Origin: an uncultured Eubacteriales bacterium
GTDB taxonomy: Bacteria > Bacillota > Clostridia > Oscillospirales > Acutalibacteraceae
DNA length: 64,000 nt
Reading direction: 5' to 3'
NCBI GenBank assembly: GCA_934457415.1
Contig: CAKSHM010000006.1
Coordinates: 62,001 to 126,000 of the forward strand
Both the position numbers and the translations under genes were made by a program. Below the pieces are notes generated by a model that had not been told where the DNA came from, searched no databases, and saw only the letters and a program-made list of their open reading frames with translations. Within the stretch, counting starts at the first letter, position 1; every line of letters begins with the position of its first letter. Shown here piece after piece: positions 32,501 through 41,224 of the stretch.

Positions 32501-33045
32501 TTAAGACTGTAATCATAAATATCGGAAATAAGATTTAAAAGATTCTGTTCATTGTAATTACAGCCCGCCATATCAAGAAGCATATCGAAATTTTTATTTC
32601 CGCTAATATTTTTTTCGAAAATGCTCTTTAAAATGAGATTCTTTGCTTCGTTTAACTCGGAGCCGTCACCTACCTTGAAATCCGGAGAAACTCCGCAAAG
32701 CTCAAAATTATCCCTTACAAGATTGATACAGAATGAATCAATTGTACAGATATCCGCCGATTGCAAAAGATATTTCTGTCTTAACAGTCCTCGGTCGGCA
32801 GGGTTTTCAAGACATTTTTCATAAAGCTTCTTTTCAATTCTCGATCGCATTTCCGCCGCGGCGTCGTTTGTGAATGTTACTATCAACAGTCTGTCGGCGC
32901 TTACGGGATTTAATTTATCTGTAATAAGCCTTAAAACACGTTCGGCTAAAACCGCTGTTTTTCCTGAGCCTGCCGCTGCGGAAACGATAACGGAGCCATC
33001 GGTCTTAATTGCCTCATTTTGCGACTTGGTATAACTGATTGCCAC
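29578..33045 (-). CDS. addA: ATP-dependent helicase/nuclease subunit AddA
   Basis: AddA is the UvrD-type helicase-nuclease of the AddAB complex, which processes double-strand breaks for recombination. The 1155-residue protein has VSAAAGSGKTAVLAER (Walker A), DEFQDVNDLQ (Walker B), ENFRSRKEIC, and MRLLYVAMTRAKERL in the C-terminal helicase part. The RecB-type nuclease motif near the end is GAVDLCF, then VVVDFKTDR with a QISIY helix. I chose the GTG at 33045 since AGGAG is 10 nt upstream and homologues begin near VAISYTKSQNEAI. It overlaps the end of addB by 32 nt, implying translational coupling. Confidence 0.96.
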   Translation of the reverse strand: MAISYTKSQNEAIKTDGSVIVSAAAGSGKTAVLAERVLRLITDKLNPVSADRLLIVTFTNDAAAEMRSRIEKKLYEKCLENPADRGLLRQKYLLQSADICTIDSFCINLVRDNFELCGVSPDFKVGDGSELNEAKNLILKSIFEKNISGNKNFDMLLDMAGCNYNEQNLLNLISDIYDYSLNMPFPDEFLNNLVDLYKIPFDNSHPWYKMMFDSAKETALALKEHVKAAADASVFIEKSKESLKRDCETLSLLADELCDILREGDWDRAVNAMPAANIARSPSLEKDNPFSAVYKLHREEFKKSVLKLKDIFDKNKAETERELKMCFEPVALLCGLVKEFSEEFFKLCADKNYLTFALSEQLAFNLLCEKNGENAKIRERIISGYDGVLVDEFQDVNDLQSRMFEILSDSGKRLFTVGDVKQSIYGFRGSNPDNFINRKENGSVKRIILAENFRSRKEICDFTNFIFENIMDGRMGKIVYDVNEALKPSGNFPEAEFNKTEIILADALSDTDSDDETKAIAEFEAIAVADKIEALMNEKMQIEKDGKSRALKYSDITVLLPTVSGKADYYFDEFSARKIPVALGSEDFFETYEISVFISLLKIVDNPKSDVDMLCVMMSPIFGFTPDDLAEIRTGNKNISLFSSVIAAAKNGNEKCSEFLDYLKALRLRATVLPCDKFAFECMEKTDFLSICSTLAGGDKRRKNLLKLMSVISGISADAAGNLSSLLKRLNGLKNSGISVSCGDDDCVALKSMHKSKGLQFPVCIVAGLCTKFNNKDTMPNIIYDESCGIGIKYTDFDRGLKICNVGHKCVSEYKRVKNIEERMRLLYVAMTRAKERLILVCSSKNMEKSVKSAADSVNAEALKLSTESLKRSDNMQGWILSCLLMHPSSKEIKKLYDVYVPQKASDFKLDIEVKTKLNRKTGANKHMEEIKPDLEVVKQMKKNFSFVYPFEPLSKIRAKASVSLLANKEESDSFAFTALPSFAPSAVSGAKRGTAVHKVMQFFDFNACGNIEGELERLKEWQFITEEEFELADRNKLELFFKSEIFKRIKASNDVRREMRFLTELPASRLDPSLVGDCAKADIIVQGAVDLCFVENGGVVVVDFKTDRIKSEEELTQKYKEQISIYSDACKKIFRLPVKEKILYSFALSKSINV

Positions 33046-36000
33046 TTTGCGAATTCTCCTTTCTGATTTGTTCCATACACTCTTCATTAGAAAGCTTTTC
33101 GGCTCTTAAATGCTTTTCATCCCGAGCTTTGCAGATTGCGTAAAACTCGCAATACTCGCATGCAGTCTTTGCGCCGTTTGAACCGTCGATCGGAACAGCG
33201 CTTATATCGCCTGATTTGATAAGTTTTCCCGAATTTCTGATTTTCCCCTCAATAAATTTAAAAAGCTCATCAAAATCGTCGCTTGAAATAAAGCTGTTTC
33301 TGCTTCGCTTTGATGGAATAAATTCACCTGCTGACTCTTCTTCAAGCGCTTGTAAAACCTCAGGGTCATCGGACATCAATCCGTTCATGCGAAGCTCCGA
33401 AAGCTCAATTCCTCTTTTTGCATGCAGATAAAATATCCCCGCCGGTAAATTTTTGCCGTTGCTGTTTTTGATAAGCGCATAGAGGTAAACTAACATCTGC
33501 ATATTCTGCCCCACCAAAACATCCGGCAGCTTAAACACCTTAGAGCCTGTTTTATAATCTATAATTCTGATATAACTGTTATACTTGTCCACCCTGTCGA
33601 CAGAGCCGGTTATTTTTACATTTGTTTCATTATCTACGGGTATGGTAACAGCTTCAATATCCGCATTTTCTCCGCCGATTTTAAGCTCGCACTTTACAGG
33701 TTCAAAACCCGACTGGGCAAGGTCCGCCGCAATAAACCGAGCGGTGAATTTAACGGATTTTAAAAGCACGGATTTAATATATTTTAAATATGCGTCCTCA
33801 ACTGTTCTGTAACCCTTGATTTTATCGAGATATTCCTCCGCAAAGACTTCAACGGCACTGTCTAACTCACTTTGAGGCATTGTACAGATCTTCTTTTTGT
33901 AAACGCTTATAAGCCTTTCAAGGCAGTAATGAACGAAGGTTCCCCTTTGCATATTATCAAAAAGCGCAGGCTGTAAGGATTTGATATTGAGCCCGTATTT
34001 GCAGAAAAACATAAATCTGCAGGAATTAAATGTCTCAAGTTTAGAGGCAGAAAGAAAAATGCTGTCAGAAAAAAGCCTTGAAGAATTTTCGGGGATTAAA
34101 GAAAAATTTCCCGATTTACAAAAGCTTTCGAGCAGCTCGGTTTTTCTTTTAAATTCCTCATTTTCGCTTATTGCGGCTTTAAGTTCTTCGGCGAATACGG
34201 GATTTTCGTTTATGCTTTGCCCAAGCTCGTAAAAAGCCGACTCATAGGTTAAAGGAAGACTGCTTTTATAATCCTCCGACGGAATATCTTCCTCGGTTAT
34301 ATCGAGATTTTCTTTGATAAGCTGTACGAAGGCTGAACATTTTGACGGTTTCCCGTCAGTATCGAAAGTTCTGTAAGATATAAAAACTCCCATTTTCGCA
34401 CGGCACACATTCGAATAAACCAGAAAATCCTCATCAATATAGGACTTAAAAACCTTATCCGGAATATCCATTCCAAGCCCGATCAGCTCTGTACGCTCAG
34501 AATTGCTGAATATTCCGCTTCTGCCGAGCATAGCGGGAAAAACTCCCTGATTTGCACCTAATATAAAGACATATTTCGGGTCTGAGGTTCTTATAAGGTC
34601 TGCAGCACCGAATGTAACTTCATCTATAGATTGAGGGACTACGCCTATAGACGAAAGGGACAAAACGGTACTCAGAGCTTCCTCAAATTCTTTCACACCG
34701 ATTTCTTTATCATCATAGCACTCGGAAATTGACTCAAGAGCTGAAATAAAGCCGTCATAAGATCGTCTTACCGCGTCCGCTGTAAGGCTGTCGCCGGAAG
34801 CTTCGAGCTTATCGCAAAGGTTTAAATAGCTTTTTTTAAGTTCTGTTTTTTCAAAAAGCGAGATTAAAGCAAGCGAAATTTTTGAAACCGAGGATTTTTT
34901 TATTCTCCTAAACTCCGATATTGGCTTTATTGCCTTTAATCTTAACATATTTAACCGCTTAAGCTTTTCTTCGCTGTCCTTTTTTATCTTATCTGTAAGT
35001 CCCGAAGGATTCATATCCCATTCGTTTTCCCACATCTTACCGCTTATGTTCCAGATATAAGCATAGTTTTCAAGATCGCAAAGCTCATTTTGAGTGAGAT
35101 ATTCAAGTCCCGATTTATAGAATTTCAAAATGTTTTCCGTTGTCAGCTCGCTGAGCAGTCTTACGGCGCTCAATGCGCAAATGCTTATCGGCAAAAGGTT
35201 TAAAGCTATTCTGTTATCGGCAAATATCGGTACGGAATTCCTTTTAAAAGCCGCCTCTATCGGTCTTATATACGGCTCCGGATCGCGCGCTATAACAACA
35301 ATATCATTGTATCTTATGTTATTTTGCATAACAAGTTTTCTGATATTTTTTGAAACAAATTCCGCCTCGTCATAAACCGATTCCGCCTTACAAACGGTTA
35401 TTCCGATGCCCTTTCTGCTTTCGGGCGTCTTACCGAGCATCACTGCTTCGAGGTTATTCAGGCAGGAATTATCATAAAAGACTTTATCGAGCACCAAATC
35501 CTCTGAAATCTCCGCGCCGTATTTTTGCGCAATAGCGGTTATTTTGTTTTTAACGCCTATGATATTTGAAAATACACCGAATTCGCTGTCCGAATTTTCA
35601 TCGCAGCAAAGAAGAACCGTTACATTATCGGCGCTTGATATTATCCTTTCAAGCAGTTTATATTGCTGACCCGTAAATCCCTTAAAAGCATCTATGTAAA
35701 TATTTTTTCCTTTGAAATAATTCTTGCCCTCCAAATCATTGTAAAGCTTTGTAAGTCGGTCGGACGGGTCAATAAACCGTTCTTCCAAAAGCGCATTATA
35801 ACTTTCATAAATAATTGCGGTATCTTTCAGCTTTGCCGCAAAATTTTCTGAGTTAACAGCCTGTGCCGCCTCTTCAAGATCCGAAGGAGATACCGCATTC
35901 AGCTTAAGCTCGGAAACGGTATCCGCCATACTTTTTACAAATCCGCTTTTAAGCGACTGATTTTTAAATACCGAAAGTCTTTCCGCATTTTCACAGACAG

Positions 36001-36283
36001 CGCGTTTTGTAAGCAAAATCTTATCACTGTCGCCTATTGTTCTTCCGGCTTCGCCGCCGTAAAGCCTTTTGTATTCGTCGCAAAGCCTTGAAAAACTCAT
36101 AACCGGAACTCTTTGAGCAAAGCACTCTCCGAGTGACCTTAAAACCGTCTTTTCCGATTCGAAAGAAAACTGCTCGGGAACTAAAACCATACAATCCTTA
36201 TTATCTTTAATATCTTTTTTTATCATTTCGAGCATCAGCTGAGTTTTTCCGCTCAGCACTCTTCCGATAATAAATTTAAGCAT
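33014..36283 (-). CDS. addB: ATP-dependent nuclease subunit AddB
   Basis: The 1089-residue partner of AddA begins MLKFIIGRVLSGKTQLML, with a Walker A-like loop (GRVLSGKT), and has the AddB-type inactive helicase fold. The C-terminal nuclease domain has the iron-sulfur cysteines: one in FNSCRFMFFCKYGL (near residue 770) and three in CEYCEFYAICKA close to the C-terminus. Between them are GSVDRVD and IRIIDYKTGSK, the nuclease motif. The gene precedes addA on the same strand and overlaps it. Full length and intact motifs suggest a working complex. Confidence 0.95.
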   Translation of the reverse strand: MLKFIIGRVLSGKTQLMLEMIKKDIKDNKDCMVLVPEQFSFESEKTVLRSLGECFAQRVPVMSFSRLCDEYKRLYGGEAGRTIGDSDKILLTKRAVCENAERLSVFKNQSLKSGFVKSMADTVSELKLNAVSPSDLEEAAQAVNSENFAAKLKDTAIIYESYNALLEERFIDPSDRLTKLYNDLEGKNYFKGKNIYIDAFKGFTGQQYKLLERIISSADNVTVLLCCDENSDSEFGVFSNIIGVKNKITAIAQKYGAEISEDLVLDKVFYDNSCLNNLEAVMLGKTPESRKGIGITVCKAESVYDEAEFVSKNIRKLVMQNNIRYNDIVVIARDPEPYIRPIEAAFKRNSVPIFADNRIALNLLPISICALSAVRLLSELTTENILKFYKSGLEYLTQNELCDLENYAYIWNISGKMWENEWDMNPSGLTDKIKKDSEEKLKRLNMLRLKAIKPISEFRRIKKSSVSKISLALISLFEKTELKKSYLNLCDKLEASGDSLTADAVRRSYDGFISALESISECYDDKEIGVKEFEEALSTVLSLSSIGVVPQSIDEVTFGAADLIRTSDPKYVFILGANQGVFPAMLGRSGIFSNSERTELIGLGMDIPDKVFKSYIDEDFLVYSNVCRAKMGVFISYRTFDTDGKPSKCSAFVQLIKENLDITEEDIPSEDYKSSLPLTYESAFYELGQSINENPVFAEELKAAISENEEFKRKTELLESFCKSGNFSLIPENSSRLFSDSIFLSASKLETFNSCRFMFFCKYGLNIKSLQPALFDNMQRGTFVHYCLERLISVYKKKICTMPQSELDSAVEVFAEEYLDKIKGYRTVEDAYLKYIKSVLLKSVKFTARFIAADLAQSGFEPVKCELKIGGENADIEAVTIPVDNETNVKITGSVDRVDKYNSYIRIIDYKTGSKVFKLPDVLVGQNMQMLVYLYALIKNSNGKNLPAGIFYLHAKRGIELSELRMNGLMSDDPEVLQALEEESAGEFIPSKRSRNSFISSDDFDELFKFIEGKIRNSGKLIKSGDISAVPIDGSNGAKTACEYCEFYAICKARDEKHLRAEKLSNEECMEQIRKENSQSGNQLYQVAK

Positions 36284-36319
36284 CGGTTTTCTCCTTTTTT
36301 AAAAATCCTATAACTATTA

Positions 36320-36355
36320 AAAACTATCCGGTGTACAAAAATCTGTACACCGGAT
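36320..36355 (-). terminator. Rho-independent terminator of the uvrC-to-glycosyltransferase gene line
   Basis: A perfect 12-bp stem ATCCGGTGTACA (36326-36337) with TGTACACCGGAT (36344-36355) is followed on the minus strand by AGTTTTTAATAG. It lies just after the glycosyltransferase stop and isolates addBA from it. Confidence 0.85.
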
Positions 36356-36364
36356 GAATTGTCG

Positions 36365-37288
36365 CTAAACTGAAAAATACTGACCTACTGTTCTTATTAA
36401 GGTATTCTTTTTAAACGAATACTTATTTATTGCGCGTATTCTCTCAAATTTATTAAGCCTCGGCATAGCCGCATAAACAGAAACAAGCTTTTTCTGCTCG
36501 GGTGTCATTCTGTCGGAAAAAGCCTTAAGCAGGGCATTTGCCTGAGCATAAGCCGCCCTGTAATTCGACACGACCTGTTTTCTGTTTTTATACTTCGTGA
36601 CGAGGTAGTCCATACCTCTCGCGTTTTTTGCGCCCACCTGATTATCCCCGTGCTGGCGGTAATACATAAGAGGTTCGTTTATAAACACCGTCTCTCCGAA
36701 AAGACAGGCTGTAAGCGCTATCCACCAATCGTGCATTACACAGCTTTCGGGCTTAATTCTTAAAAGCTTTAAAAGAGCGTTATTGATCATGCAGGTGCAG
36801 CCGGTAAGGTTATTCTGCACAAGAAGATTGTTAAGTCTCTTAAATTCGGGAGAAATTGCCTGATATTCGATAAATGACTCTGAAATAACATTCAAATTTT
36901 CATCTGCTACATAAGCGTCGCAGTGAACGAGAACCGGAGTATCAACTCCGCACTCGGTCTCCTTTTCAAACATTTTAGAAAATGTCTTTGCTATTTTTTC
37001 TTCGCACCAGAAATCGTCCTGATCGCAGAGCATTGCATATCCTGACGGGCAGGCGGCTAAAAGCTCAAAGAAATTACCCTTTGAAGAGCCTGTGGGAGCG
37101 CCTGTTATCACTTTTATTCTATCAGGATATCTGTTTTTAAAGTCCTCTATAATATCTTTTGTCGAATCGGTTGAACCATCATCGCGGATAATAATTTCAA
37201 AATCCTTATAGGTCTGATTAAGCAATGAGTCAAGCTGTTTTTTTAAATACTTCTCTCCGTTATAGGTTGCAAGCAGTACACTAATCAT
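36365..37288 (-). CDS. Family 2 glycosyltransferase (rhamnosyltransferase-like)
   Basis: The 307-residue enzyme has a GT-A fold. It starts MISVLLATYNGEKYLKKQLD, followed by IIIRDDGSTDST (nucleotide-sugar binding) and MLCDQDDFWCEEKI (metal-binding DxD region), typical of rhamnosyl- or related transferases. The C-terminal region CVMHDWWIALTACLFGE and MYYRQHGDNQVGA is family-specific. The ATG at 37288 is 1 nt after the rmlA stop. Pairing with rmlA suggests transfer of a dTDP-sugar to a surface glycan, although rmlBCD are not in the window. No membrane segment is seen. Confidence 0.88.
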   Translation of the reverse strand: MISVLLATYNGEKYLKKQLDSLLNQTYKDFEIIIRDDGSTDSTKDIIEDFKNRYPDRIKVITGAPTGSSKGNFFELLAACPSGYAMLCDQDDFWCEEKIAKTFSKMFEKETECGVDTPVLVHCDAYVADENLNVISESFIEYQAISPEFKRLNNLLVQNNLTGCTCMINNALLKLLRIKPESCVMHDWWIALTACLFGETVFINEPLMYYRQHGDNQVGAKNARGMDYLVTKYKNRKQVVSNYRAAYAQANALLKAFSDRMTPEQKKLVSVYAAMPRLNKFERIRAINKYSFKKNTLIRTVGQYFSV

Positions 37289-37289
37289 A

Positions 37290-38168
37290 TCAGTAAAGAA
37301 TCTTACCCTCAGCAACCTTACGCAGATGCTGACCGTAAGGAGATTTACCGTATTTATCGGCGGAAACAAGAAGCTCTTCTTTAGTTATCCAGCCGTTTTT
37401 ATAAGCGATTTCTTCAACCGCGGAAATCTGAATTCCCTGCCTGTTTTCTATTACCTTTACAAACTCGCCTGCTTCTGAAAGCGCGTCCATTGTTCCCGTG
37501 TCAAGCCAAGCATAGCCTCTGCCTAAGGTTACGACATTAAGCGAGCCGTCCTCAAGATAGAGCCTGTTAAGGTCTGTTATTTCAAGCTCTCCTCTTTCAG
37601 AGGGCTTAACCTTTTTAGCAAGCTCAACTACGCGGTTATCATAGAAATAAAGTCCTGTTACGCAATAATTTGATTTCGGATTTTTCGGCTTTTCTTCAAT
37701 AGAAATCGCCTTGCCGTTTTCATCAAATTCAACTATTCCGAATCTTTCAGGGTCATCAACATAATATCCGAATACCGTAGCCCCGTTTTTTCTCTCTGCA
37801 GCTTCCTTAAGATGCTTTTTAAGCCCGCTGCCGTAAAAAATATTATCTCCCAGCACCATAGCGCAGCTATCCCCTGCTATGAAATCCTCGCCTATTAAGA
37901 ATGCCTGAGCAAGTCCGTCGGGAGAGGGCTGAACCGCATAGGAAAGGTTTATTCCGTAGCTTGAGCCGTCGCCTAAAAGTCTTTCAAAATTCGGAAGATC
38001 CGTAGGTGTGGATATAATCAGTATATCTCTGATTCCCGCGAGCATAAGTGTTGAAAGCGGATAATAGATCATCGGCTTGTCATAAACAGGCAAAAGCTGT
38101 TTTGATGTAACCATTGTAAGAGGATAAAGGCGAGTTCCGCTGCCGCCTGCCAAAATAATTCCTTTCAT
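37290..38168 (-). CDS. rmlA: Glucose-1-phosphate thymidylyltransferase
   Basis: This 292-residue nucleotidyltransferase makes dTDP-glucose from dTTP and glucose 1-phosphate, the first step to dTDP-rhamnose. Signatures: MKGIILAGGSGTRLYPLT, SKQLLPVYDKPMIYYPLS, MVLGDNIFYG, FGIVEFDENGKA, SIEEKPKNPKS and GYAWLDTGTMDAL. The length is standard. It is 21 nt from the cyclophilin stop and directly upstream of a GT2 gene. The other rml genes are probably elsewhere in the genome. Confidence 0.96.
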   Translation of the reverse strand: MKGIILAGGSGTRLYPLTMVTSKQLLPVYDKPMIYYPLSTLMLAGIRDILIISTPTDLPNFERLLGDGSSYGINLSYAVQPSPDGLAQAFLIGEDFIAGDSCAMVLGDNIFYGSGLKKHLKEAAERKNGATVFGYYVDDPERFGIVEFDENGKAISIEEKPKNPKSNYCVTGLYFYDNRVVELAKKVKPSERGELEITDLNRLYLEDGSLNVVTLGRGYAWLDTGTMDALSEAGEFVKVIENRQGIQISAVEEIAYKNGWITKEELLVSADKYGKSPYGQHLRKVAEGKILY

Positions 38169-38189
38169 ATTAAGAATCCTTTCTGTTAT

Positions 38190-38786
38190 TTAATTTTCTT
38201 TTATTTCAATTGAAGTTATAACAACATCTTCAACAGGCTTATCTGCCGCGCCTACCTCGACCGACGCTATCTTATCGACGGTATCCATACCTTCAAAAAC
38301 CTGTCCGAAAACGGTGTGTCTGAAATCAAGCCACGGAGTTCCGCCGTTTTTCTCATAAAAATCGACTATATCTTCAGGGAAAGACTCGGGCATCGAGCGC
38401 ATCTGATCAATCATATTATCGGGAACGGCTTTCGCCTGAACGATAAAGAACTGACTGCCGTTTGTATTAGGCCCTGCATTAGCCATTGAAAGAGCGCCTC
38501 TTAAATTATGAAGAGATGGGTCGAATTCATCCTCGAAGCTTGAGCCGTAAATTGACTCTCCGCCCATGCCGGTGCCTGTCGGATCTCCGCCCTGAATCAT
38601 AAAATCCTTTATTACTCTGTGAAAAATAAGTCCGTTATAATATCCGTTTTTCGCGTGAGTTACAAAATTCTTGACGGTTTTGGGAGCCTTATCGGCAAAA
38701 AGCTTTATATGAATATCTCCCATATTTGTGTGCATAACGGCTACCGTATCCTCGCCGCTTGCAGGTAAAAGCTGAACAGATGGCAT
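38190..38786 (-). CDS. Cyclophilin-type peptidyl-prolyl isomerase
   Basis: The 198-residue protein catalyses cis-trans isomerisation of X-Pro bonds. The cyclophilin core begins near residue 15 (VAVMHTNMGDIHIKLF). The active-site segment FHRVIKDFMIQGGDPTGTG includes the catalytic arginine, and LSMANAGPNTNGSQFFI and HTVFGQVFEGM complete it. No signal peptide or lipobox is present, so it is cytoplasmic. The 14 residues before the core are not conserved. It follows uvrC after a gap of about 107 nt that contains a T-arm-like palindrome. Confidence 0.93.
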   Translation of the reverse strand: MPSVQLLPASGEDTVAVMHTNMGDIHIKLFADKAPKTVKNFVTHAKNGYYNGLIFHRVIKDFMIQGGDPTGTGMGGESIYGSSFEDEFDPSLHNLRGALSMANAGPNTNGSQFFIVQAKAVPDNMIDQMRSMPESFPEDIVDFYEKNGGTPWLDFRHTVFGQVFEGMDTVDKIASVEVGAADKPVEDVVITSIEIKEN

Positions 38787-38824
38787 AATTTAACTCCTTT
38801 AAGGTTTATTATCGCTTGCCTGAT

Positions 38825-38847
38825 GTGACAGGACTCGAACCTGTCAC
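38825..38847. repeat. Solo T-arm-like palindrome, related to the element ends at 53435-53710
   Basis: GTGACAGG (38825-38832) and CCTGTCAC (38840-38847) form a perfect 8-bp stem around ACTCGAA. The sequence is identical to the one at 53684-53706 in reverse orientation. It resembles a tRNA T-arm (GGTTCGAGTCC), but no D-, anticodon or 5' acceptor arm accompanies it. Confidence 0.6.
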
Positions 38848-38893
38848 GCTAAATTTATTTTACCAGTTTTTTGTTCGTTTGGCAACACTTAAT

Positions 38894-40723
38894 TTACATA
38901 TTATGAAAATAATTATAAACATTCTCGGCGCTTTTCAGATTCATTCCGTCGGTCATTGCAAGTTCTTGGGCTGACGCATTTTTTATCGCGGAAATTGATT
39001 TAAAAGCCTTAAGCAAAGCCGCGGCTCTTGATTTTCCTATACCCTCGATATTTAAAAGCTCGCTGCCTAACATTTTTTGCGTGCGCTTTTTCCTATGATA
39101 GCCTATGGCAAATCTATGCACCTCATCCTGAATCTGAGTTACCAAGGTATAAGCGGCGCGGTTTGACTTTAAGGTTATATCTCCGCCCGAAACAGCTATC
39201 GCCCTTGTTTTATGCTTTGAATCCTTGACCATTCCGAAAAGAGGAACATTTATATTATGTTTTTTTAATATCGGCTCTGCGGCGGAAATCTGTCCCTTAC
39301 CGCCGTCAAGCAAAATAAGGTCGGGCAGGGTTTTAAAACCCTCGTCCGTACCTTTTTCATATTCGGTAAATCTGCGGTCAAGCACCTCGGCAAGAGAACG
39401 GAAATCGTCCTGTCCGGCAAAGCTTTTTATTTTAAATTTTTTATATGCCGGCTTAAAAGGTCTGCCGTTTTTAAATACCACCATTCCTGCGACATTTTCA
39501 TCGCCTGCGGTATTAGAAATATCATAGGATTCTATATATTCGGGGAGGCTTTCAAGCTTTAAAAGATGCGCAAGCTCAGAAAGCCCGGACATATATTTGC
39601 CCATCTGTTCAAGCTTTGAAGCGAGATTATCCGAAGCATTTTTTCTGCACATATCGCAAAGCGCCTTTTGCTCGCCTGCCTTAGGAACCGTGATTTTTAC
39701 CGCCTTACCTGATTTTTCACTGAGCCAGCGTGATATTACCTTTTCGTCGGCAATCTCTGTATCTAATAAAATTCTGGGGGGAATTTCCCTTGGCTCCGAA
39801 TAAAAGCTTTGCAAAAACTCACTGTAAAGCTCAGAAAAATCCGTTATCCCGTCCACAAAAAAATGCATTTTATCAGTAAGCCTGTTAAATCTGAAAACAA
39901 GCACGCTCATACATGCGGTTTCTCCTATCACGGCACCGGATATAACATCCTGTGAAGTGTATTTGCACATTACGACCTTTTGCCGCTCGGTAAGCTTATT
40001 TATTGCGTTTATTCTGTCCCTTAATTTTGCGGCGGTTTCAAAATCAAGCTTTTCCGACGCTTCAAGCATCTGCTTTTTCATTTCTTCGACAAATTCTTTT
40101 CCTGTTCCTCGCTTAATAAAATCAAGCGCCGCCGAAACGGAAGAATTATACTCCTGCAGCGAAACATTTCCCTTACAGGGAGCAAAACATCTTCCGATAT
40201 GATAATTAAGACACGGCTTTGAATACTTATCGAAGGACCTGCCACAATCGGGCAACTTATAAATTCTCTGAATCTCGTCTAAAGTATCTCTGACAATATA
40301 CGAGGAATAATACGGACCGATATATTTTCCGTCGCCTCCGATCTGATTTGCGAGAACAAGCTTTTTCCATTTATCATTTGTAACCTTGATATAATGGTAT
40401 CCCTTATCGTCCTTTAAAAGAATATTGTATTTAGGAAGATTTTGCTTTATAAGAGAGCATTCAAGCACAAGCGCCTCAAATTCGCTGTCGCAGATTATAT
40501 ATTCGAAATCATTGACACCCGCAACCATTTTTTTAACCTTTTCGGTATGCTGATTTCCCACGCCGAAATACTGAGTCACCCTGTTTTTTAAAGCCTTTGC
40601 TTTTCCGATATAAATAATTTTCCCGTTCTTATCCTTCATAATGTAGACCCCCGGACTCAGCGGAAGACGGTTTGCTTTTGCTTTTAAAGCCTTAAGCTTT
40701 TCGGGGTCGGCATAAATATTCAA
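38894..40723 (-). CDS. uvrC: Excinuclease ABC subunit C
   Basis: UvrC makes both incisions in nucleotide excision repair. The 609-residue protein has the GIY-YIG domain (PGVYIMKDKNGKIIYIGKAK at about residue 26), CLNYHIGRCFAPC, a UVR motif LDFETAAKLRDRINAI (about 210) and the RNase H-like C-terminal nuclease with ILLDGGKGQISAA. It ends with a helix-hairpin-helix domain (NIEGIGKSRAAALLKAF). The length is typical. It starts from an ATG divergent from the plus-strand lipoprotein gene at 40792. Confidence 0.97.
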   Translation of the reverse strand: MNIYADPEKLKALKAKANRLPLSPGVYIMKDKNGKIIYIGKAKALKNRVTQYFGVGNQHTEKVKKMVAGVNDFEYIICDSEFEALVLECSLIKQNLPKYNILLKDDKGYHYIKVTNDKWKKLVLANQIGGDGKYIGPYYSSYIVRDTLDEIQRIYKLPDCGRSFDKYSKPCLNYHIGRCFAPCKGNVSLQEYNSSVSAALDFIKRGTGKEFVEEMKKQMLEASEKLDFETAAKLRDRINAINKLTERQKVVMCKYTSQDVISGAVIGETACMSVLVFRFNRLTDKMHFFVDGITDFSELYSEFLQSFYSEPREIPPRILLDTEIADEKVISRWLSEKSGKAVKITVPKAGEQKALCDMCRKNASDNLASKLEQMGKYMSGLSELAHLLKLESLPEYIESYDISNTAGDENVAGMVVFKNGRPFKPAYKKFKIKSFAGQDDFRSLAEVLDRRFTEYEKGTDEGFKTLPDLILLDGGKGQISAAEPILKKHNINVPLFGMVKDSKHKTRAIAVSGGDITLKSNRAAYTLVTQIQDEVHRFAIGYHRKKRTQKMLGSELLNIEGIGKSRAAALLKAFKSISAIKNASAQELAMTDGMNLKSAENVYNYFHNM

Positions 40724-40791
40724 AAGAAAAACTCCTTTTTATTGATTTTTGTTATTAAAAAGTTTATAATTTAATCTGCGAGGGGATTTTT

Positions 40792-41121
40792 ATGTTTAAA
40801 AAAATTATTATTCTTACTGCCGCTGTGTTGGCAGTTTGTCTTTGCGGCTGTACCAAACAGACCGACATACCGCTTTGTTCCGATACCGCTCCTGAAGTCG
40901 TGATAAAAACCGACGACAGCGGAAATGTCAACGGATATAAGCTTTCTAAGCCTGATGATAAGGGTGACGGCGTTTATTATGTGAATATTTCCACCAAGAA
41001 ATTTCACAAAAGCACCTGCAAATACTCAAAATCCTCAAATCCTGAAAATATCAGGATTTATTACAACAGAAGCAAGCTTACCGAAGAAGGCTATTCCGCC
41101 TGTAAGGTTTGCAGACCGTAA
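40792..41121 (+). CDS. Small lipoprotein with C-terminal Ada/treble-clef-like cysteine motif
   Basis: The 109-residue precursor has a lipoprotein signal ending CLCGC (cysteine near residue 20). The C-terminal half reads YYVNISTKKFHKSTCKY, then a spacer, then EEGYSACKVCRP. This His-x2-x-Cys plus Cys-x-x-Cys pattern is the small metal-binding unit found at the end of MBL-fold ComEC-like proteins and nucleases (FHxxxC...GYxPCxxC). Here it is exposed on the outside of the membrane on a short stalk. It is a single gene with a bidirectional terminator behind it. Function is unknown; zinc binding is inferred. Confidence 0.7.
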   Translation: MFKKIIILTAAVLAVCLCGCTKQTDIPLCSDTAPEVVIKTDDSGNVNGYKLSKPDDKGDGVYYVNISTKKFHKSTCKYSKSSNPENIRIYYNRSKLTEEGYSACKVCRP

Positions 41122-41168
41122 AAATAATCGTTATTTATATTTTAATATATTATTCCTTTAAAATCAAC

Positions 41169-41204
41169 AAAAAGCCGCGCTGAAAAAAATCAGCACGGCT
41201 TTTT
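41169..41204. terminator. Bidirectional rho-independent terminator
   Basis: AAAAAGCCGCGCTGA (41169-41183) pairs with TCAGCACGGCTTTTT (41190-41204) with one mismatch. U-runs on both strands let it serve the plus-strand lipoprotein gene and the convergent minus-strand gene ending at 41225. Confidence 0.85.
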
Positions 41205-41224
41205 GAAAAATTTTGAAGGATTTA

